Under the pieces are notes generated by a model. It did not search any database and had not been told where the DNA came from. It was given only the letters and a program-made list of their open reading frames with translations. A DNA stretch of 64,000 nt from Clostridiales bacterium Firm_16 (GTDB lineage Bacteria; Bacillota; Clostridia; Saccharofermentanales; Saccharofermentanaceae), in contig LVAV01000028.1 in the NCBI GenBank assembly GCA_001604185.1, positions 1 to 64,000 of the forward strand, given 5' to 3'. The position numbers were made by a program, and so were the translations under genes. Positions 1 through 10,228 of this stretch are shown piece by piece (within the stretch, counting starts at the first letter, position 1; every line of letters starts with the position of its first letter).

Positions 1-32
1 GGCCGGTAACATAGGCTTATAGCCTTAGTGCA

Positions 33-55
33 AACCACCCGTTCGACGGGTGGTT
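33..55. other. Strong GC-rich hairpin at the left edge
   Basis: A 10-bp perfect inverted repeat (33-42 with 46-55) flanks a TCG triplet. No U-run follows it on the plus strand, so it is not a textbook intrinsic terminator. It may close a transcription unit lying left of the window or belong to the leader before folA. The rest of 1-190 shows no gene; a TATACT at 128-133 is a possible -10 for folA but lacks a good -35. Confidence 0.4.
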
Positions 56-190
56 ATGATTCCTTGTTATGGCAGGTGATACAGACACCCTGTTTTCGTA
101 ACGTGGTGGGGAAAGAATCTGTTATGGTATACTGAGACAGTAAGCGGGACGATTCGACGTTCTGATTAATCAGTGAAGCAGGTGATAAGA

Positions 191-727
191 ATGAGTATTC
201 GAGCAATCGTAGCTGTAGATGAGAATTGGGCTATCGGATTTCAGGGGAATCTTCTGGCCAGTCTGCCGGAAGACCAGAAGTTGAACTTTAAAGTGAAGAC
301 TATGGGACATCCTGTAATCTATGGAAGAAAGACGCTTGAGACTTTTCCGAAGGGGAAACTTCTTCCCGGACGGGAGAATATCATCTTGTCCCGAAACACC
401 GATTATCTCGTAGAGGAGGCTACGGTGCTGCACTCTGTCGATGAAGTGCTGGAGTATACCAGAAAAAGACCGGAAGAGATATTCTTTATTATCGGCGGTG
501 CCCAGATCTATGAGCAATTCCTGCCTTATTGTGATACTTGTATTGTGACGAAGATCCATCAGGCATTTGAAGCGGATGTGTTTTTCCCGAATCTTGACCG
601 TGATCCGGAATGGATCTGTACGGCCAAGGAAGAGGAAGTGCTCTCTGTGAAGGGCTTGAGCTTTGAAATATGGACGTATTCGAGGTGTGAACCATCAGAG
701 ACCTGCTGTGAATCTGCACAATTCTGA
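191..727 (+). CDS. folA: Dihydrofolate reductase
   Basis: Reduces dihydrofolate to tetrahydrofolate with NADPH in the cytoplasm, feeding thymidylate, purine and methionine synthesis. The 178-aa product is near the usual 160-180 aa. It opens with the family signature IVAVDENWAIG, followed by the acidic LPEDQ segment that carries the catalytic carboxylate, the NADP-binding GHPVIYGRKTLE segment and the FIIGGAQIYEQFL block. The ATG at 191 is preferred over an in-frame GTG at 173 because an AGGTGAT ribosome site lies a few bases upstream of it and the conserved strand begins at once. No thyA lies beside it. The last 15 residues are Cys/Ser-rich and beyond the usual fold. Confidence 0.93.
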   Translation: MSIRAIVAVDENWAIGFQGNLLASLPEDQKLNFKVKTMGHPVIYGRKTLETFPKGKLLPGRENIILSRNTDYLVEEATVLHSVDEVLEYTRKRPEEIFFIIGGAQIYEQFLPYCDTCIVTKIHQAFEADVFFPNLDRDPEWICTAKEEEVLSVKGLSFEIWTYSRCEPSETCCESAQF

Positions 728-786
728 GTTGTGCTATTTGCACAATAAAACAATTATTTCTATGTGCAACATTTACAAAACGAAGA

Positions 787-815
787 TTGACGCGGTCTGA
801 GCGTAAAGCTATAAT
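787..815 (+). promoter_or_regulatory. Sigma-A-type promoter for the 88-aa orphan gene
   Basis: TTGACG at 787-792 and a perfect TATAAT at 810-815 are separated by exactly 17 bp, so transcription should begin near 822 and give a leader of about 70 bases before the ATG at 892. The match is among the best in the window and suggests strong expression. Confidence 0.7.
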
Positions 816-891
816 GAACTTGCAAGGTCAGAGATGACCTGCAAGAAGAATAAAGGGAAAAAGAAATCACTAATTTAAGGAGGTAGTCACC

Positions 892-1158
892 ATGAAAGCT
901 TTTAACATGAGCAATGTAGATGTTCACCAGTTTATGCAAGCTCTGGATTCCTGCACCGGCGATGTAATGCTTATTACAGATGAAGGTGACAAGTTCAACC
1001 TGAAGAGCAAGCTCAGCCAGATCACCGGTCTTATGAAGTTGATCGAAGGCGGCAAGCTGGTTGATGCTAAGATTTACTGCTCCAATGTAGAGGATGAGGC
1101 TCTGCTTTTCAGACTGAATCTTTTCGGAACAGTTGAGGACGTCGAGAGCATCGGCTAA
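892..1158 (+). CDS. Small conserved-looking protein of unknown function (88 aa)
   Basis: I do not recognise a named family. The product is 88 aa, soluble and mixed acidic/basic, without signal peptide, membrane segment or cysteine pair; Cys occurs singly near residues 23 and 64. The N-terminal half (VHQFMQALDSCTGDVMLITDEGDKFNLKS) looks like a strand-turn-strand, and the middle like an amphipathic helix (LSQITGLMKLIEGG). An excellent AAGGAGG ribosome site precedes the ATG. The gene stands alone between its own consensus promoter (787-815) and intrinsic terminator (1220-1252), the layout of a highly expressed monocistronic gene. A housekeeping or regulatory small protein is likely; the function is open. 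Confidence 0.8.
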   Translation: MKAFNMSNVDVHQFMQALDSCTGDVMLITDEGDKFNLKSKLSQITGLMKLIEGGKLVDAKIYCSNVEDEALLFRLNLFGTVEDVESIG

Positions 1159-1219
1159 TCTGAACCATCCGTTTCTTAACGGATAAACCCGCGGGAAACC
1201 GCATTTATAACGAGCTTCA

Positions 1220-1252
1220 ACGGCTTCTGCATTATGCAGGAGCCGTTTTTTC
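1220..1252 (+). terminator. Intrinsic terminator after the 88-aa gene
   Basis: A stem of about 13 bp with one wobble pair (arm starting ACGGCTTCTGCAT, matching arm ending GGAGCCGT) is followed by six T residues. It lies about 60 bases after the stop codon. Confidence 0.8.
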
Positions 1253-1342
1253 TTGTGGATTCTTTATATTTTCTTAGTACATTCATGGGAGTAAATGATT
1301 ATAATGTAAAAGTAAATTCAGATCCGGGAAATGAGGCAAGGA

Positions 1343-2182
1343 ATGTTAAAAGAGTTCAAAGCGAATTATTATCGATTATTCCGGTCAAAGACTTTCTATA
1401 TCATCTTTGGCCTTCTTTTTCTGGGCGCCTGTCTTTGTTGTTTCCTGATCAAGTTTATGGTCGATGATCCTTTCGGAGCGGTAAATGCCATAAGAGAAGC
1501 GATTTCAGAGATTTCTGAAACGAATCCTTCGGATGCGATCTATTTAGATGTTTATTCATCTTCCCTTGATACGTTTCAGCAGTTTGGCGATGTGACCGGC
1601 ATTGTGAGGATCCAGATGATCGGTGGAATAGGATTTATGTTGTATTCGCTTCTGGTCGTGCTTTTTGTCGGAAGAGAATTCAAATCCCGCTTCTATGTGA
1701 ATCATTATTCCGGTAACTCATCTCCGGTGAGGATCGCTTTCGTTCAGTGGCTTTCTATGATATGTATTACATTCTTTATGCAGGTAGTTCTTTTCCTGTT
1801 TACGGCAGGGGTCACTTTTGCTTGTTGTAACAACGTCCGTATGGGTGATCTGTCGCTGGCTTTTCGGTATTTCCTGATGGCCGTGCTGGGCAATGCGGCC
1901 TTTGTAACATTCGGATATATGGTCACGTTTATCCGTAAATCCTTTGTTATGGCAACGGTTCTTACATGTCTTTATACACTCGGTTTTATCGATCTGCTCG
2001 TTGCTTTTGCTTCGATTTTCATTAAGCCGCTCCGTCTGCTTGCTCTTTCTTCTCAGGTTGAGCTGACGATCGATGATTTTTCGGCTTTGAGCTATGCTTC
2101 TACGATCTGCTCTATGTTATTCTTTATCCTGCTTTATCTTGGTATTACACTGGTAGTGGCAAAAAGGCGAGATGCTTACTAA
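1343..2182 (+). CDS. ABC-2-type membrane permease-like protein
   Basis: The 279-aa integral membrane protein starts with a short basic cytoplasmic segment (MLKEFKANYYRLFRSKTFY) typical of ABC-2 permeases. A first membrane helix, a roughly 60-residue soluble loop and about five more hydrophobic segments follow, near residues 95-115, 140-165, 180-200, 205-235 and 250-275. ABC-2 permeases export lipids, drugs or peptides with a separate ATPase, but no ATPase gene adjoins it here. The ATG at 1343 has GAGG six bases upstream; an in-frame ATG at 1331 has no usable ribosome site. A TATAAT at 1300-1305 is a possible -10. The substrate is unknown, and the family call rests on overall shape rather than a diagnostic motif. 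Confidence 0.6.
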   Translation: MLKEFKANYYRLFRSKTFYIIFGLLFLGACLCCFLIKFMVDDPFGAVNAIREAISEISETNPSDAIYLDVYSSSLDTFQQFGDVTGIVRIQMIGGIGFMLYSLLVVLFVGREFKSRFYVNHYSGNSSPVRIAFVQWLSMICITFFMQVVLFLFTAGVTFACCNNVRMGDLSLAFRYFLMAVLGNAAFVTFGYMVTFIRKSFVMATVLTCLYTLGFIDLLVAFASIFIKPLRLLALSSQVELTIDDFSALSYASTICSMLFFILLYLGITLVVAKRRDAY

Positions 2183-2237
2183 TAACAGTTCTTTTGTGTT
2201 ATAATATTGTTTCACGAAAAGACTGTTAGGAGATTGT

Positions 2238-3011
2238 ATGATCAACTATTTGTATAATGCCAGGGATATAGCTGCGTATTTCAAGTGGGCAGGCGTTTCT
2301 TCACACCAGGAAAAGGAATATCTACACTACATTTTTACCATCGGTGGGGATATTCTGGCAAAACCCCTGACGAAGGACTACGATGCCTTTGAGAGAGCGG
2401 TGTACCGTGACCTTTATTATCTGTGGTCGGATGGTTTCGAGAATGAGTATTCCGATATTGCCACCATAGCGCCTAAGGGTGCGGTTTCCCTGATCTGTGA
2501 CCAGGAATTCATCTGCCTGGAATCATATATGAAACTTCTGGCGCTTCACTTGATTTTCTCGAGAAATCTTCCATATGTACACGTTACTTTCTATGGATTG
2601 ATGATGCCCCTCGGATTGAAGGGCGATTTTGCCGATTTCGAGAGAAATGTGGTCATTGCCTGTGAAACGCTGCATCTGGTAACACGAGATGTTTTCGGTA
2701 ATCCTTTCGATCTGCATCTGGGTATCCCGGATGAAGTGCTGTGTCTGTGCCTGGAACCGTCTTTCCGTCAGAGTCTGGCTGAACATGACGACTTTAGAAA
2801 GCGATTTATTAAGAATGCGGCTACGAGACTGCAGGAATTAAAGCAGTCTTCTAAAGAGATTCACGATAAGGAAGAGAAGAAGAGATTACGTATCTTGAAG
2901 CGCAAGATGACGATGGAGGCCAAGAAGAAAGCCAAGGCCGACAAGTCGACGAAGATAAGAACAAGAAAAGTAAAAGAGAAGGAAAAGGACGTAGATGGAA
3001 AAGATGATTAA
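2238..3011 (+). CDS. Unknown protein with a lysine-rich C-terminal tail
   Basis: I do not recognise this 257-aa protein. Residues 1-190 look like a mostly helical globular domain rich in aromatic residues and Cys. Residues from about 195 to the end are a highly charged Lys/Arg/Glu tail that could bind nucleic acid or be disordered. No signal peptide or confident membrane helix is visible. The ATG at 2238 follows an AGGAG site. The 3' end overlaps the start of the next gene (dehydratase activator-like) by 17 bases in another frame, implying translational coupling and one operon. No function is claimed. Confidence 0.75.
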   Translation: MINYLYNARDIAAYFKWAGVSSHQEKEYLHYIFTIGGDILAKPLTKDYDAFERAVYRDLYYLWSDGFENEYSDIATIAPKGAVSLICDQEFICLESYMKLLALHLIFSRNLPYVHVTFYGLMMPLGLKGDFADFERNVVIACETLHLVTRDVFGNPFDLHLGIPDEVLCLCLEPSFRQSLAEHDDFRKRFIKNAATRLQELKQSSKEIHDKEEKKRLRILKRKMTMEAKKKAKADKSTKIRTRKVKEKEKDVDGKDD

Positions 3012-6000
3012 TATGGGACTGGATATCGGTTCCACTACGATTAAGATCGTTCTGACAGAAGGAGAGGACATAATCTACCAGGAGTACAGACGCCATCACT
3101 CAGACATTGCAGGCGAACTCCTTAGTGCTTTTGAAGAAGTAAATACGAAATTCCCGAATCTTAGTGCGAGAGTACAGATCACAGGCTCAGGCGGACTTTC
3201 CGTAGCCAAGTGGCTGGGCCTGGATTTCGTCCAGGAGGTTATCGCCGAGACGGTGGCGATCTCCAAGTATCACCCGGAGACAGATGTCATTATCGAGCTG
3301 GGTGGTGAGGATGCGAAGATCACATACCTGCATCCTGTTCCGGAACAGAGAATGAACGGTACCTGTGCCGGTGGTACAGGTGCATTTATTGACCAGATGG
3401 CCACGCTTCTGAGAACAGATGCTGACGGCCTTAACGAGATGGCCAAATCATATAAAACGTTATACACGATCGCTTCTCGATGCGGAGTTTTTGCCAAGAG
3501 TGATCTTCAGCCGTTGATCAATGAAGGTGCGGCGAAAGAGGACCTGGCGGCTTCCATCTTCCAGGCAGTGGTTAACCAGACGATCGCAGGACTTGCCTGC
3601 GGACGTCCGATCCGTGGACATATCGCGTTCCTGGGTGGTCCGTTGTTCTTTAACTCGGAACTGCGTAAAGCCTTCGAGCGTACACTGGAAGCACAGGTGA
3701 AATCTTTCTGGATTCCGGATAATGCACAGATCTATGTGGCGCTGGGTGCGGCACTGGGAGCTAAGGGTAAGGAAGTGAAGCTTTCTGACCTGATCGCTTC
3801 TTTCGCATCGAAAGAAGGCTTCGAGCCGGATATCAAGCGTATTGCGCCGCTTTTTGCAAGTGAAGAGGAGCGGGAAGCTTTCAACCGCCGTCATGAGCGG
3901 GCTACGCTGGATCTGTATCAGCTGGCCAAGCAGAAGGGCCCGTGTTATCTGGGTATCGATGCCGGTAGTACGACGACCAAGGCGGTGCTGATCAACGATC
4001 AGGGCCAGATGGTTTATACCTACTATTCCAGTAACCAGGGTAATCCTGTAAAGAGTGCCGTTAATATCGTTAAGCAGCTTTATGAACAGATGCCGCCGGA
4101 GACGTATATTGCCAATAGTTGTGTGACCGGTTATGGTGAAAATATTATTCGTGCGGCTTTGGGTGTGGATCTCGGTGAGATCGAGACTATGGCGCATTTC
4201 CAGTCGGCCAAGTATTTCTGCCCGGATGTGGATTTCATTATCGATATCGGCGGTCAGGATATGAAGTGCATGAAGATCCGAAATGGTGTAATCGATTCCA
4301 TTATGCTGAACGAAGCTTGTTCTTCTGGATGCGGATCCTTCATTCAGACTTTCGCGGAAAACCTCAATATGGATGCCCATACATTCTCTCTAGAGGCGCT
4401 GTCTTCTAAGAATCCTGTTGATCTGGGTACCAGATGTACGGTATTCATGAACTCTAAGGTTAAGCAGGCGCAGAAGGAAGGCGCTACGGTGGGTGATATA
4501 TCTGCCGGTCTTTCTTATTCCGTTGTACGTAATGCGCTTTATAAGGTTATCAAGATCCGCGATACTCAGGAACTGGGTAAGAAGATCGTCGTACAGGGTG
4601 GTACATTCCTGAACGATGCGATCCTCCGTTGCTTCGAGCTGATCTCGGGGCGCGAAGTCATTCGTCCGAATGTAGCCGGCTTGATGGGTGCTTTTGGCGC
4701 GGCGATCATCGCAAAGAACAGAATGCCGAAGGAGCAGAAAGTATCCGGTCTTATGGGACTGGAAGAACTGAATAACTTTAGGATGGAGACGGAGATGGCT
4801 ACATGTCCGCTCTGTACAAACCATTGTAAGCTTACGATCTCCACTTTCTCTAACGGTGAACGCTTTATTTCCGGTAACCGTTGTGAACGTGGTGAGGGAA
4901 AGGAAAAGTCGAAGGAGACACTTCCGAACCTGATCAACTACAAGTATATGCGTACGTTCCGTTATAAGCCGCTTGCCAAGGATAAAGCGCCCAGAGGTGA
5001 GATCGGTATTCCGCGTGCGTTGAACATGTACGAGAATTATCCTTTCTGGTTTACCGTGCTTACGGAACTGGGATTCTCGGTTGTAATCTCCCCAAGATCG
5101 AACCATGTGCTTTTCGAGAAGGGTATGGATTCTATTCCGTCGGAGAGTGTATGCTATCCTGCCAAGCTGGTGCATGGTCATATCGAAAGCCTTATCGAGA
5201 AGGGGATCACGACGATCTTCTATCCGTCGGTCCCGTACGAGAGAGAGGAAAATAAGAATTCCGGCAACCATTTTAACTGCCCGATCGTAGCGTCTTATCC
5301 GGAAGTAATCAAGAACAATCTGGAGAATATCCAGGACAAGGGTATCAAGTATCTTAATCCGTTCCTTGCGCTGGATAACGATGTGGCTCTGGCGGAACAG
5401 CTGGCGATTGCTTTTGCCGATTACGGCGTAACCAAGGATGAGGCCATGAAGGCTGTAGCCGCAGGTAATAAGGAGTACGACGATTATAAAGCAGATATCC
5501 GCAAGAAGGGGCAGGAGGTCATCGAGGATCTCAAACGCACCGGTCAGAAGGGTATCGTTCTTTCCGGTCGTCCTTACCATACAGACCCGGAGATCAATCA
5601 TGGTATTCCGGAGATGATCAATGCATTGGGACTTGCTGTTCTGAGTGAGGACAGCGTAGCGGTTCCGGGCACACTGGAACGACCGATCCGTGTTATCGAT
5701 CAGTGGATGTATCACACAAGACTTTATGAAGCGGCCGCATATGTGGCAACCAATGAGAATCTTGAACTGGTTCAGTTGACGTCATTCGGCTGTGGTCTGG
5801 ACGCGGTTACCTCTGACCAGGTTCAGGAAATCCTGGAATCCCAGGGTAAGCTTTATACGCTTCTTAAGATCGACGAGGTAAGCAATCTTGGTGCGGCCCG
5901 TATCCGTATGCGTTCCTTGAAGGTAGCTATGGATGAGCGTGAAGCAGCCCGCAAAGAAGGGACAATGCCGAAGCGTGAGAGAAAGTCTTATACCATTAAG

Positions 6001-7389
6001 CGTGTTCCTTTTACCGAAGAACATAAGAAGCGCCACACGATCCTGGCACCGCAGATGGCACCGATCGAATTCGAGTTTGTGGAAGCAGTATTCCATCATC
6101 ACGGATATAAGCTGAAGGTGCTTAAGGAAGCTACCCAGGCGGATATTGAGTGTGGTCTGCGTTTCGTTAATAACGATGCGTGCTTCCCGACGGTCATCGT
6201 AGTTGGTCAGATGGTCAATGCGATCCTTTCCGGTGAAGTAGACAGAGATAACACAACCGTGCTGATCACACAGACCGGTGGTGGATGTCGTGCGACGAAC
6301 TATGTTGCTTTCCTGCGTAAGGCACTTCGCGAAGCGGGTTATGGCGATATTCCGGTCATCGCACTCTCGGTACAGCAGTTTGAGAAGAATCCGGGTTTTA
6401 AGCCGACTTTGCCGTTTATCAATAGTGCACTTCGAGCTATATGCTACGGCGATATGCTCCAGACTTTGCTGTTGCGTGTCCGTCCATATGAGAAGATCAA
6501 GGGTTCGGCCAATGCACTGTATCAGTTCTGGAACCGTTGCGGTAAACTTTTCTTCAACCCGAAGGAGAAATTCGAAGATATTACAACAGAATACATCATG
6601 GCGGAAGCCTGCAAGAATGCACCGTTGACTGATGAAGAGAAGAAGGCAGTAGAAGACCTTCTGAAGGAACTGCATTGTTCCAAGATCGGTCGTCCGTCTT
6701 CTTATCGCCGCATGATCGATGCTACCATCGATACTTTCGACAGATTCCCGATGCTGGATATCCCGAGAAAACCGCGTGTCGGTCTGGTTGGTGAGATCCT
6801 GGTCAAGTTCCAGCCGGATGCCAATAACCATGCGATCGATGTAGTTGAACAGGAAGGCTGTGAAGCTGTTGTTCCTGGACTTCTTGACTTCTTCCTGTAT
6901 TGTGCGATGGGCCCGGTTTATGCTGCGGAACACTTCGGTAGAAGTAAGAAATCTGCATGGCTGAGCAACCGTGGAATCGATCTTCTCCAGTCTTATCGTC
7001 GTCATATCGTGAAGAGAATGGCCGAGACAGGTAAATTCCAGCTGCCCCAGAGCATCCGTCATATGGCGAAGAAAGCCGAAAGTGTTCTTTCCTGCGGAAA
7101 CGATAATGGTGAGGGCTGGTTCCTGACGGCAGAAATGATCGAATTGATCGAGAGCGGCGTACCGAATATTATCTGCGCTCAGCCTTTCGCATGTCTGCCG
7201 AACCATGTTACCGGTAAGGGCATGATCAAGGAACTGAGAAGACAGTATCCTGAATCCAATATCATTCCGATCGACTATGATCCGGGTGCCAGCGAAGCTA
7301 ATCAGCTGAACCGTATCAAGCTCATGGTCAGCACGGCGCATTACCGTGAAGAGATGAAGCGTAAGGAAGCGGAGAAAGAGAATAAGTAA
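2995..7389 (+). CDS. Giant 2-hydroxyacyl-CoA dehydratase activator/reductase-like protein
   Basis: This 1464-aa cytoplasmic protein belongs to the BadF/BadG/BcrA/HgdC group, whose ATP-driven members pass single electrons to 2-hydroxyacyl-CoA dehydratases or benzoyl-CoA reductases. Two ASKHA ATPase modules are visible: residues 8-270, starting [10 protein letters not shown], and about 318-585, starting [10 protein letters not shown]. Each has a conserved GGxD/GGQD motif and a Cys-bearing segment ([22 protein letters not shown]) typical of the cluster-binding site. A Cys motif follows (Cys604, 607, 611, 630), then a DUF2229-like region to about 900 and a C-terminal dehydratase-subunit-like region with [12 protein letters not shown] and several further cysteines. 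Clostridia often carry such long fusions; their physiological substrate is generally not known. A GGA-type ribosome site precedes the ATG. No separate dehydratase subunit genes adjoin it. Confidence 0.85.
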   Translation: MEKMINMGLDIGSTTIKIVLTEGEDIIYQEYRRHHSDIAGELLSAFEEVNTKFPNLSARVQITGSGGLSVAKWLGLDFVQEVIAETVAISKYHPETDVIIELGGEDAKITYLHPVPEQRMNGTCAGGTGAFIDQMATLLRTDADGLNEMAKSYKTLYTIASRCGVFAKSDLQPLINEGAAKEDLAASIFQAVVNQTIAGLACGRPIRGHIAFLGGPLFFNSELRKAFERTLEAQVKSFWIPDNAQIYVALGAALGAKGKEVKLSDLIASFASKEGFEPDIKRIAPLFASEEEREAFNRRHERATLDLYQLAKQKGPCYLGIDAGSTTTKAVLINDQGQMVYTYYSSNQGNPVKSAVNIVKQLYEQMPPETYIANSCVTGYGENIIRAALGVDLGEIETMAHFQSAKYFCPDVDFIIDIGGQDMKCMKIRNGVIDSIMLNEACSSGCGSFIQTFAENLNMDAHTFSLEALSSKNPVDLGTRCTVFMNSKVKQAQKEGATVGDISAGLSYSVVRNALYKVIKIRDTQELGKKIVVQGGTFLNDAILRCFELISGREVIRPNVAGLMGAFGAAIIAKNRMPKEQKVSGLMGLEELNNFRMETEMATCPLCTNHCKLTISTFSNGERFISGNRCERGEGKEKSKETLPNLINYKYMRTFRYKPLAKDKAPRGEIGIPRALNMYENYPFWFTVLTELGFSVVISPRSNHVLFEKGMDSIPSESVCYPAKLVHGHIESLIEKGITTIFYPSVPYEREENKNSGNHFNCPIVASYPEVIKNNLENIQDKGIKYLNPFLALDNDVALAEQLAIAFADYGVTKDEAMKAVAAGNKEYDDYKADIRKKGQEVIEDLKRTGQKGIVLSGRPYHTDPEINHGIPEMINALGLAVLSEDSVAVPGTLERPIRVIDQWMYHTRLYEAAAYVATNENLELVQLTSFGCGLDAVTSDQVQEILESQGKLYTLLKIDEVSNLGAARIRMRSLKVAMDEREAARKEGTMPKRERKSYTIKRVPFTEEHKKRHTILAPQMAPIEFEFVEAVFHHHGYKLKVLKEATQADIECGLRFVNNDACFPTVIVVGQMVNAILSGEVDRDNTTVLITQTGGGCRATNYVAFLRKALREAGYGDIPVIALSVQQFEKNPGFKPTLPFINSALRAICYGDMLQTLLLRVRPYEKIKGSANALYQFWNRCGKLFFNPKEKFEDITTEYIMAEACKNAPLTDEEKKAVEDLLKELHCSKIGRPSSYRRMIDATIDTFDRFPMLDIPRKPRVGLVGEILVKFQPDANNHAIDVVEQEGCEAVVPGLLDFFLYCAMGPVYAAEHFGRSKKSAWLSNRGIDLLQSYRRHIVKRMAETGKFQLPQSIRHMAKKAESVLSCGNDNGEGWFLTAEMIELIESGVPNIICAQPFACLPNHVTGKGMIKELRRQYPESNIIPIDYDPGASEANQLNRIKLMVSTAHYREEMKRKEAEKENK

Positions 7390-7406
7390 AGACGGGAGAG
7401 ACCGAT

Positions 7407-10175
7407 ATGTCTGAAGCCAAGCGTATACTTCTGGTAGATGGAAACAGTATCATTAACCGTTCGTACTATGCGACGGCGGGCAGAAACAATCTGACGGCAC
7501 CGGACGGAACACCTACCGGAGCCGTGAATATCTATCTGAATACTCTCTCCAAATACATGGGCGAGATCGAACCGACGCACACCTGTACGCTGTTCGATCT
7601 GAAAGCTCCGACTTTCCGTCACAAGGCTTACGATGGTTACAAAGGTACGAGAAAGGGCATGCCGGATGATCTGGCGGCTCAGATGCCGGTTCTGAAAGAA
7701 GTACTGGATGCCATTGGTTTCCCCAGATATGAGCAGGCCGGTCTTGAAGCCGACGACCTGATCGGGACACTGAAGACCATGGCAGTCAAAGAAGGTTTCG
7801 AAGTCTTTATCCTTAGTGGAGACAAGGACGATTTCCAGCTCATTGATGAGCACACGAAGATCGTTATGCCCGTGACCAAGAAGGACGGAAGTGCTACAGA
7901 ATACTATGACGAAGCGCTTTTCAGAGAGCGTTACCATATTCCGTCTTCTGATTTTGTTACGGCAAAAGCTCTTATGGGTGATCCGAGTGATAACATTCCC
8001 GGGGTCCGCGGCATCGGTGAGAAGGGCGCCATGGATCTTGTCGGCAAGTATCAGACATTGGATAACCTCTATGAGCATGTTGATGAATTGAGCCCGAAAC
8101 TTCGGGAAAAACTCGTTACAGATAAGGATAATGCATACCTGTCACTGATGCTTTCCAAGATCGTGACCGATGCGGAGTTGTCGATCACACTGGATGAACT
8201 GAAGGTTAAACCGCTGGATATGCAAAGCACGGCTTCCTGCTTCTATAAGTACGGCTTCCGTAGCCAGATGAAGAAGTGGAATATCGATGAATCGCAGGCG
8301 CAACAGGCTGAGACGGAAAATCTTGAAGCCGAACCTCAGAATTATCCGGGTCTGAGCGGTAAAATGCCGCAGATCCTGCTGAATCAGGATGTAACGCAAT
8401 CTTTTCAGGAAATCGGAAAGACGATCTCTCGTGATAATCCCATTGCGATGGATCTCACACGGCAACCGTGCCTTGCACTGGGTGTTTCCGTTCTTGCGGA
8501 TCAGGTCTATGTCTGGACTGATGAGCAGTCGATCCGCACGTTCCTGACGCTTCTTGCTGAAAGGGGCGTTGGTACTTCATCTGAAAATGCACCGGTCATG
8601 TATCGGGCGAAGGAACACTTCAAGAGCTGGGAAGAGGGGCTTTCTTTCCTTCACGTATTTGACGTGGAAATTGCAGGCTTTGTACTGAATCACATTGAAG
8701 GCGCGGATCCGTCTTTCGAGATGCTGGTGGAGCACTCCACACGCCGTCCTTTCCCGATGCTGGAGAAGTATGAACAGAACGATGACGGTGAGAAAGAATC
8801 ATATCAACAGCCGGATCTGATGTCCCTTTTTGCTGCGCCTGCAGAAGAGAAGAAAGAACTCGGTACCAGAGATTTCCTGGATTTTGCATACCGCCTGCTT
8901 CTGGTGCGTCTTGTTTCTTATTACCAGAAAGACGAGATTGCGGAACAGAAGATCGAGAAACTGATCTACGAGATCGAGATGCCACTTGTAATGGAGCTGG
9001 ATCGTATGGAACGTCGGGGCGTTCTGGTTGATGTTGCACAGATCGATGCACTGCATAAGGAATTCGATGAACGTCTCTCCGATCTGGAGCAGAAGATATA
9101 CGAGGCGGCCGGGGAAGAGTTCACGATCTTATCTCCGAAGCAGCTGGGACATATTCTTTTCGAGAAATTAAAGCTTCCTTCCGGAAAAAAACTTTCAAGT
9201 GGCGGCTATTCTACTAATTCCGAGGAGCTCCAGAAGATCGCGGACCGTCATCCGGTCGTCAATCTGGTACTTGAATACAGACAGATCCAGAAACTGGATT
9301 CTACTTTCGTCATGGGACTGAAGAAGAGTATCTCCCCGAAGGACGGACGTGTGCATACTACCTTCAGTCAGGCAATGACCAATACAGGAAGACTCTCTTC
9401 CTCAGATCCGAACCTGCAGAATATTCCGATCCGCACGGATCTTGGAGCCTTGATCCGTAAGACTTTCGTAGCCAAGGACGGATATGTTCTCATTGATGCC
9501 GACTATTCTCAGATCGAGCTTCGTCTGCTGGCGGCGATCTCTCATGATGAAGAGATGATTGCTGCCTTCCTGGAAGGCCGGGATATCCATACAAAGACGG
9601 CCTGCGGTATCTTCGGTGTACCGCCTGAGATGATCGATCACGGTATGCGTTCTGCGGCCAAGAGGGTAAACTTCAGTATCGTTTACGGCGTTAGCGACTA
9701 TGGTCTGTCTCAGGATCTGGGAATCAGTATCGCAGAAGCCCATCGGTATATTGAAGAATACTATCGTCAATTCCCGACGATTCGTCCGTGCTTAGAAGGA
9801 TTTAAGCAGGAAGGCCATGACAAGGGATATGTAGCGACGCTTTTCGGAAGAAGAAGAGTTCTTAAGGAGCTGTCTTCTGCCAACAGAAATATCCGGAACT
9901 TTGGCGAACGTGCTGCGATGAATACGCCGATCCAGGGAACAGCGGCGGACATAATCAAGCTGGCCATGAATCATGCATCTCAAGCACTTAAAGAAGCAGG
10001 ACTCGATGCACATCTGATCCTTCAGGTTCACGACGAACTTATCGTGGAAGCCCGAGAAGATGTGGCGGAGCATGCGGCAAAAGTACTTCAGGAAGCAATG
10101 GAATCGGTGATTTCACTGGATGTTCCATTGGTAGCAGAAGCCAGAATCGGAAAGAGCTGGTCCGAAGCACATTAA
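7407..10175 (+). CDS. polA: DNA polymerase I
   Basis: Fills gaps and removes RNA primers in repair and Okazaki-fragment processing. The 922 aa hold a 5'-3' flap exonuclease domain (about 1-300, with EADDLIGTL, SGDKDDFQLI and the helix-hairpin-helix VRGIGEKGA), a 3'-5' exonuclease-like region (about 320-520) and the family A polymerase (about 530-922). Polymerase motif A is DADYSQIELRL near 698, motif B is RRSAAKRVNFSIVYG-like, and motif C is QVHDELIVEA near 875. In the exonuclease-like region the usual D-x-E of ExoI reads MDLT, so proofreading is probably lost, as in Bacillus Pol I. A GGGAG site precedes the ATG at 7407. It is followed by coaE, a frequent Firmicute arrangement. Confidence 0.95.
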   Translation: MSEAKRILLVDGNSIINRSYYATAGRNNLTAPDGTPTGAVNIYLNTLSKYMGEIEPTHTCTLFDLKAPTFRHKAYDGYKGTRKGMPDDLAAQMPVLKEVLDAIGFPRYEQAGLEADDLIGTLKTMAVKEGFEVFILSGDKDDFQLIDEHTKIVMPVTKKDGSATEYYDEALFRERYHIPSSDFVTAKALMGDPSDNIPGVRGIGEKGAMDLVGKYQTLDNLYEHVDELSPKLREKLVTDKDNAYLSLMLSKIVTDAELSITLDELKVKPLDMQSTASCFYKYGFRSQMKKWNIDESQAQQAETENLEAEPQNYPGLSGKMPQILLNQDVTQSFQEIGKTISRDNPIAMDLTRQPCLALGVSVLADQVYVWTDEQSIRTFLTLLAERGVGTSSENAPVMYRAKEHFKSWEEGLSFLHVFDVEIAGFVLNHIEGADPSFEMLVEHSTRRPFPMLEKYEQNDDGEKESYQQPDLMSLFAAPAEEKKELGTRDFLDFAYRLLLVRLVSYYQKDEIAEQKIEKLIYEIEMPLVMELDRMERRGVLVDVAQIDALHKEFDERLSDLEQKIYEAAGEEFTILSPKQLGHILFEKLKLPSGKKLSSGGYSTNSEELQKIADRHPVVNLVLEYRQIQKLDSTFVMGLKKSISPKDGRVHTTFSQAMTNTGRLSSSDPNLQNIPIRTDLGALIRKTFVAKDGYVLIDADYSQIELRLLAAISHDEEMIAAFLEGRDIHTKTACGIFGVPPEMIDHGMRSAAKRVNFSIVYGVSDYGLSQDLGISIAEAHRYIEEYYRQFPTIRPCLEGFKQEGHDKGYVATLFGRRRVLKELSSANRNIRNFGERAAMNTPIQGTAADIIKLAMNHASQALKEAGLDAHLILQVHDELIVEAREDVAEHAAKVLQEAMESVISLDVPLVAEARIGKSWSEAH

Positions 10176-10228
10176 TTGAATAAAGTGACGCCTCATGCAT
10201 GTGCAGGCGTGAAGAATAGGAGAGAAAC

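Noticed and set aside
173..190. GTG start six codons upstream for folA
   Set aside because: The AGGTGAT ribosome site lies after this codon and suits the ATG at 191.
4390..7341. Two long open frames on the minus strand opposite the dehydratase activator gene
   Set aside because: They mirror the strong plus-strand codon bias, have no ribosome sites or recognisable motifs, and lie wholly inside a clear gene.
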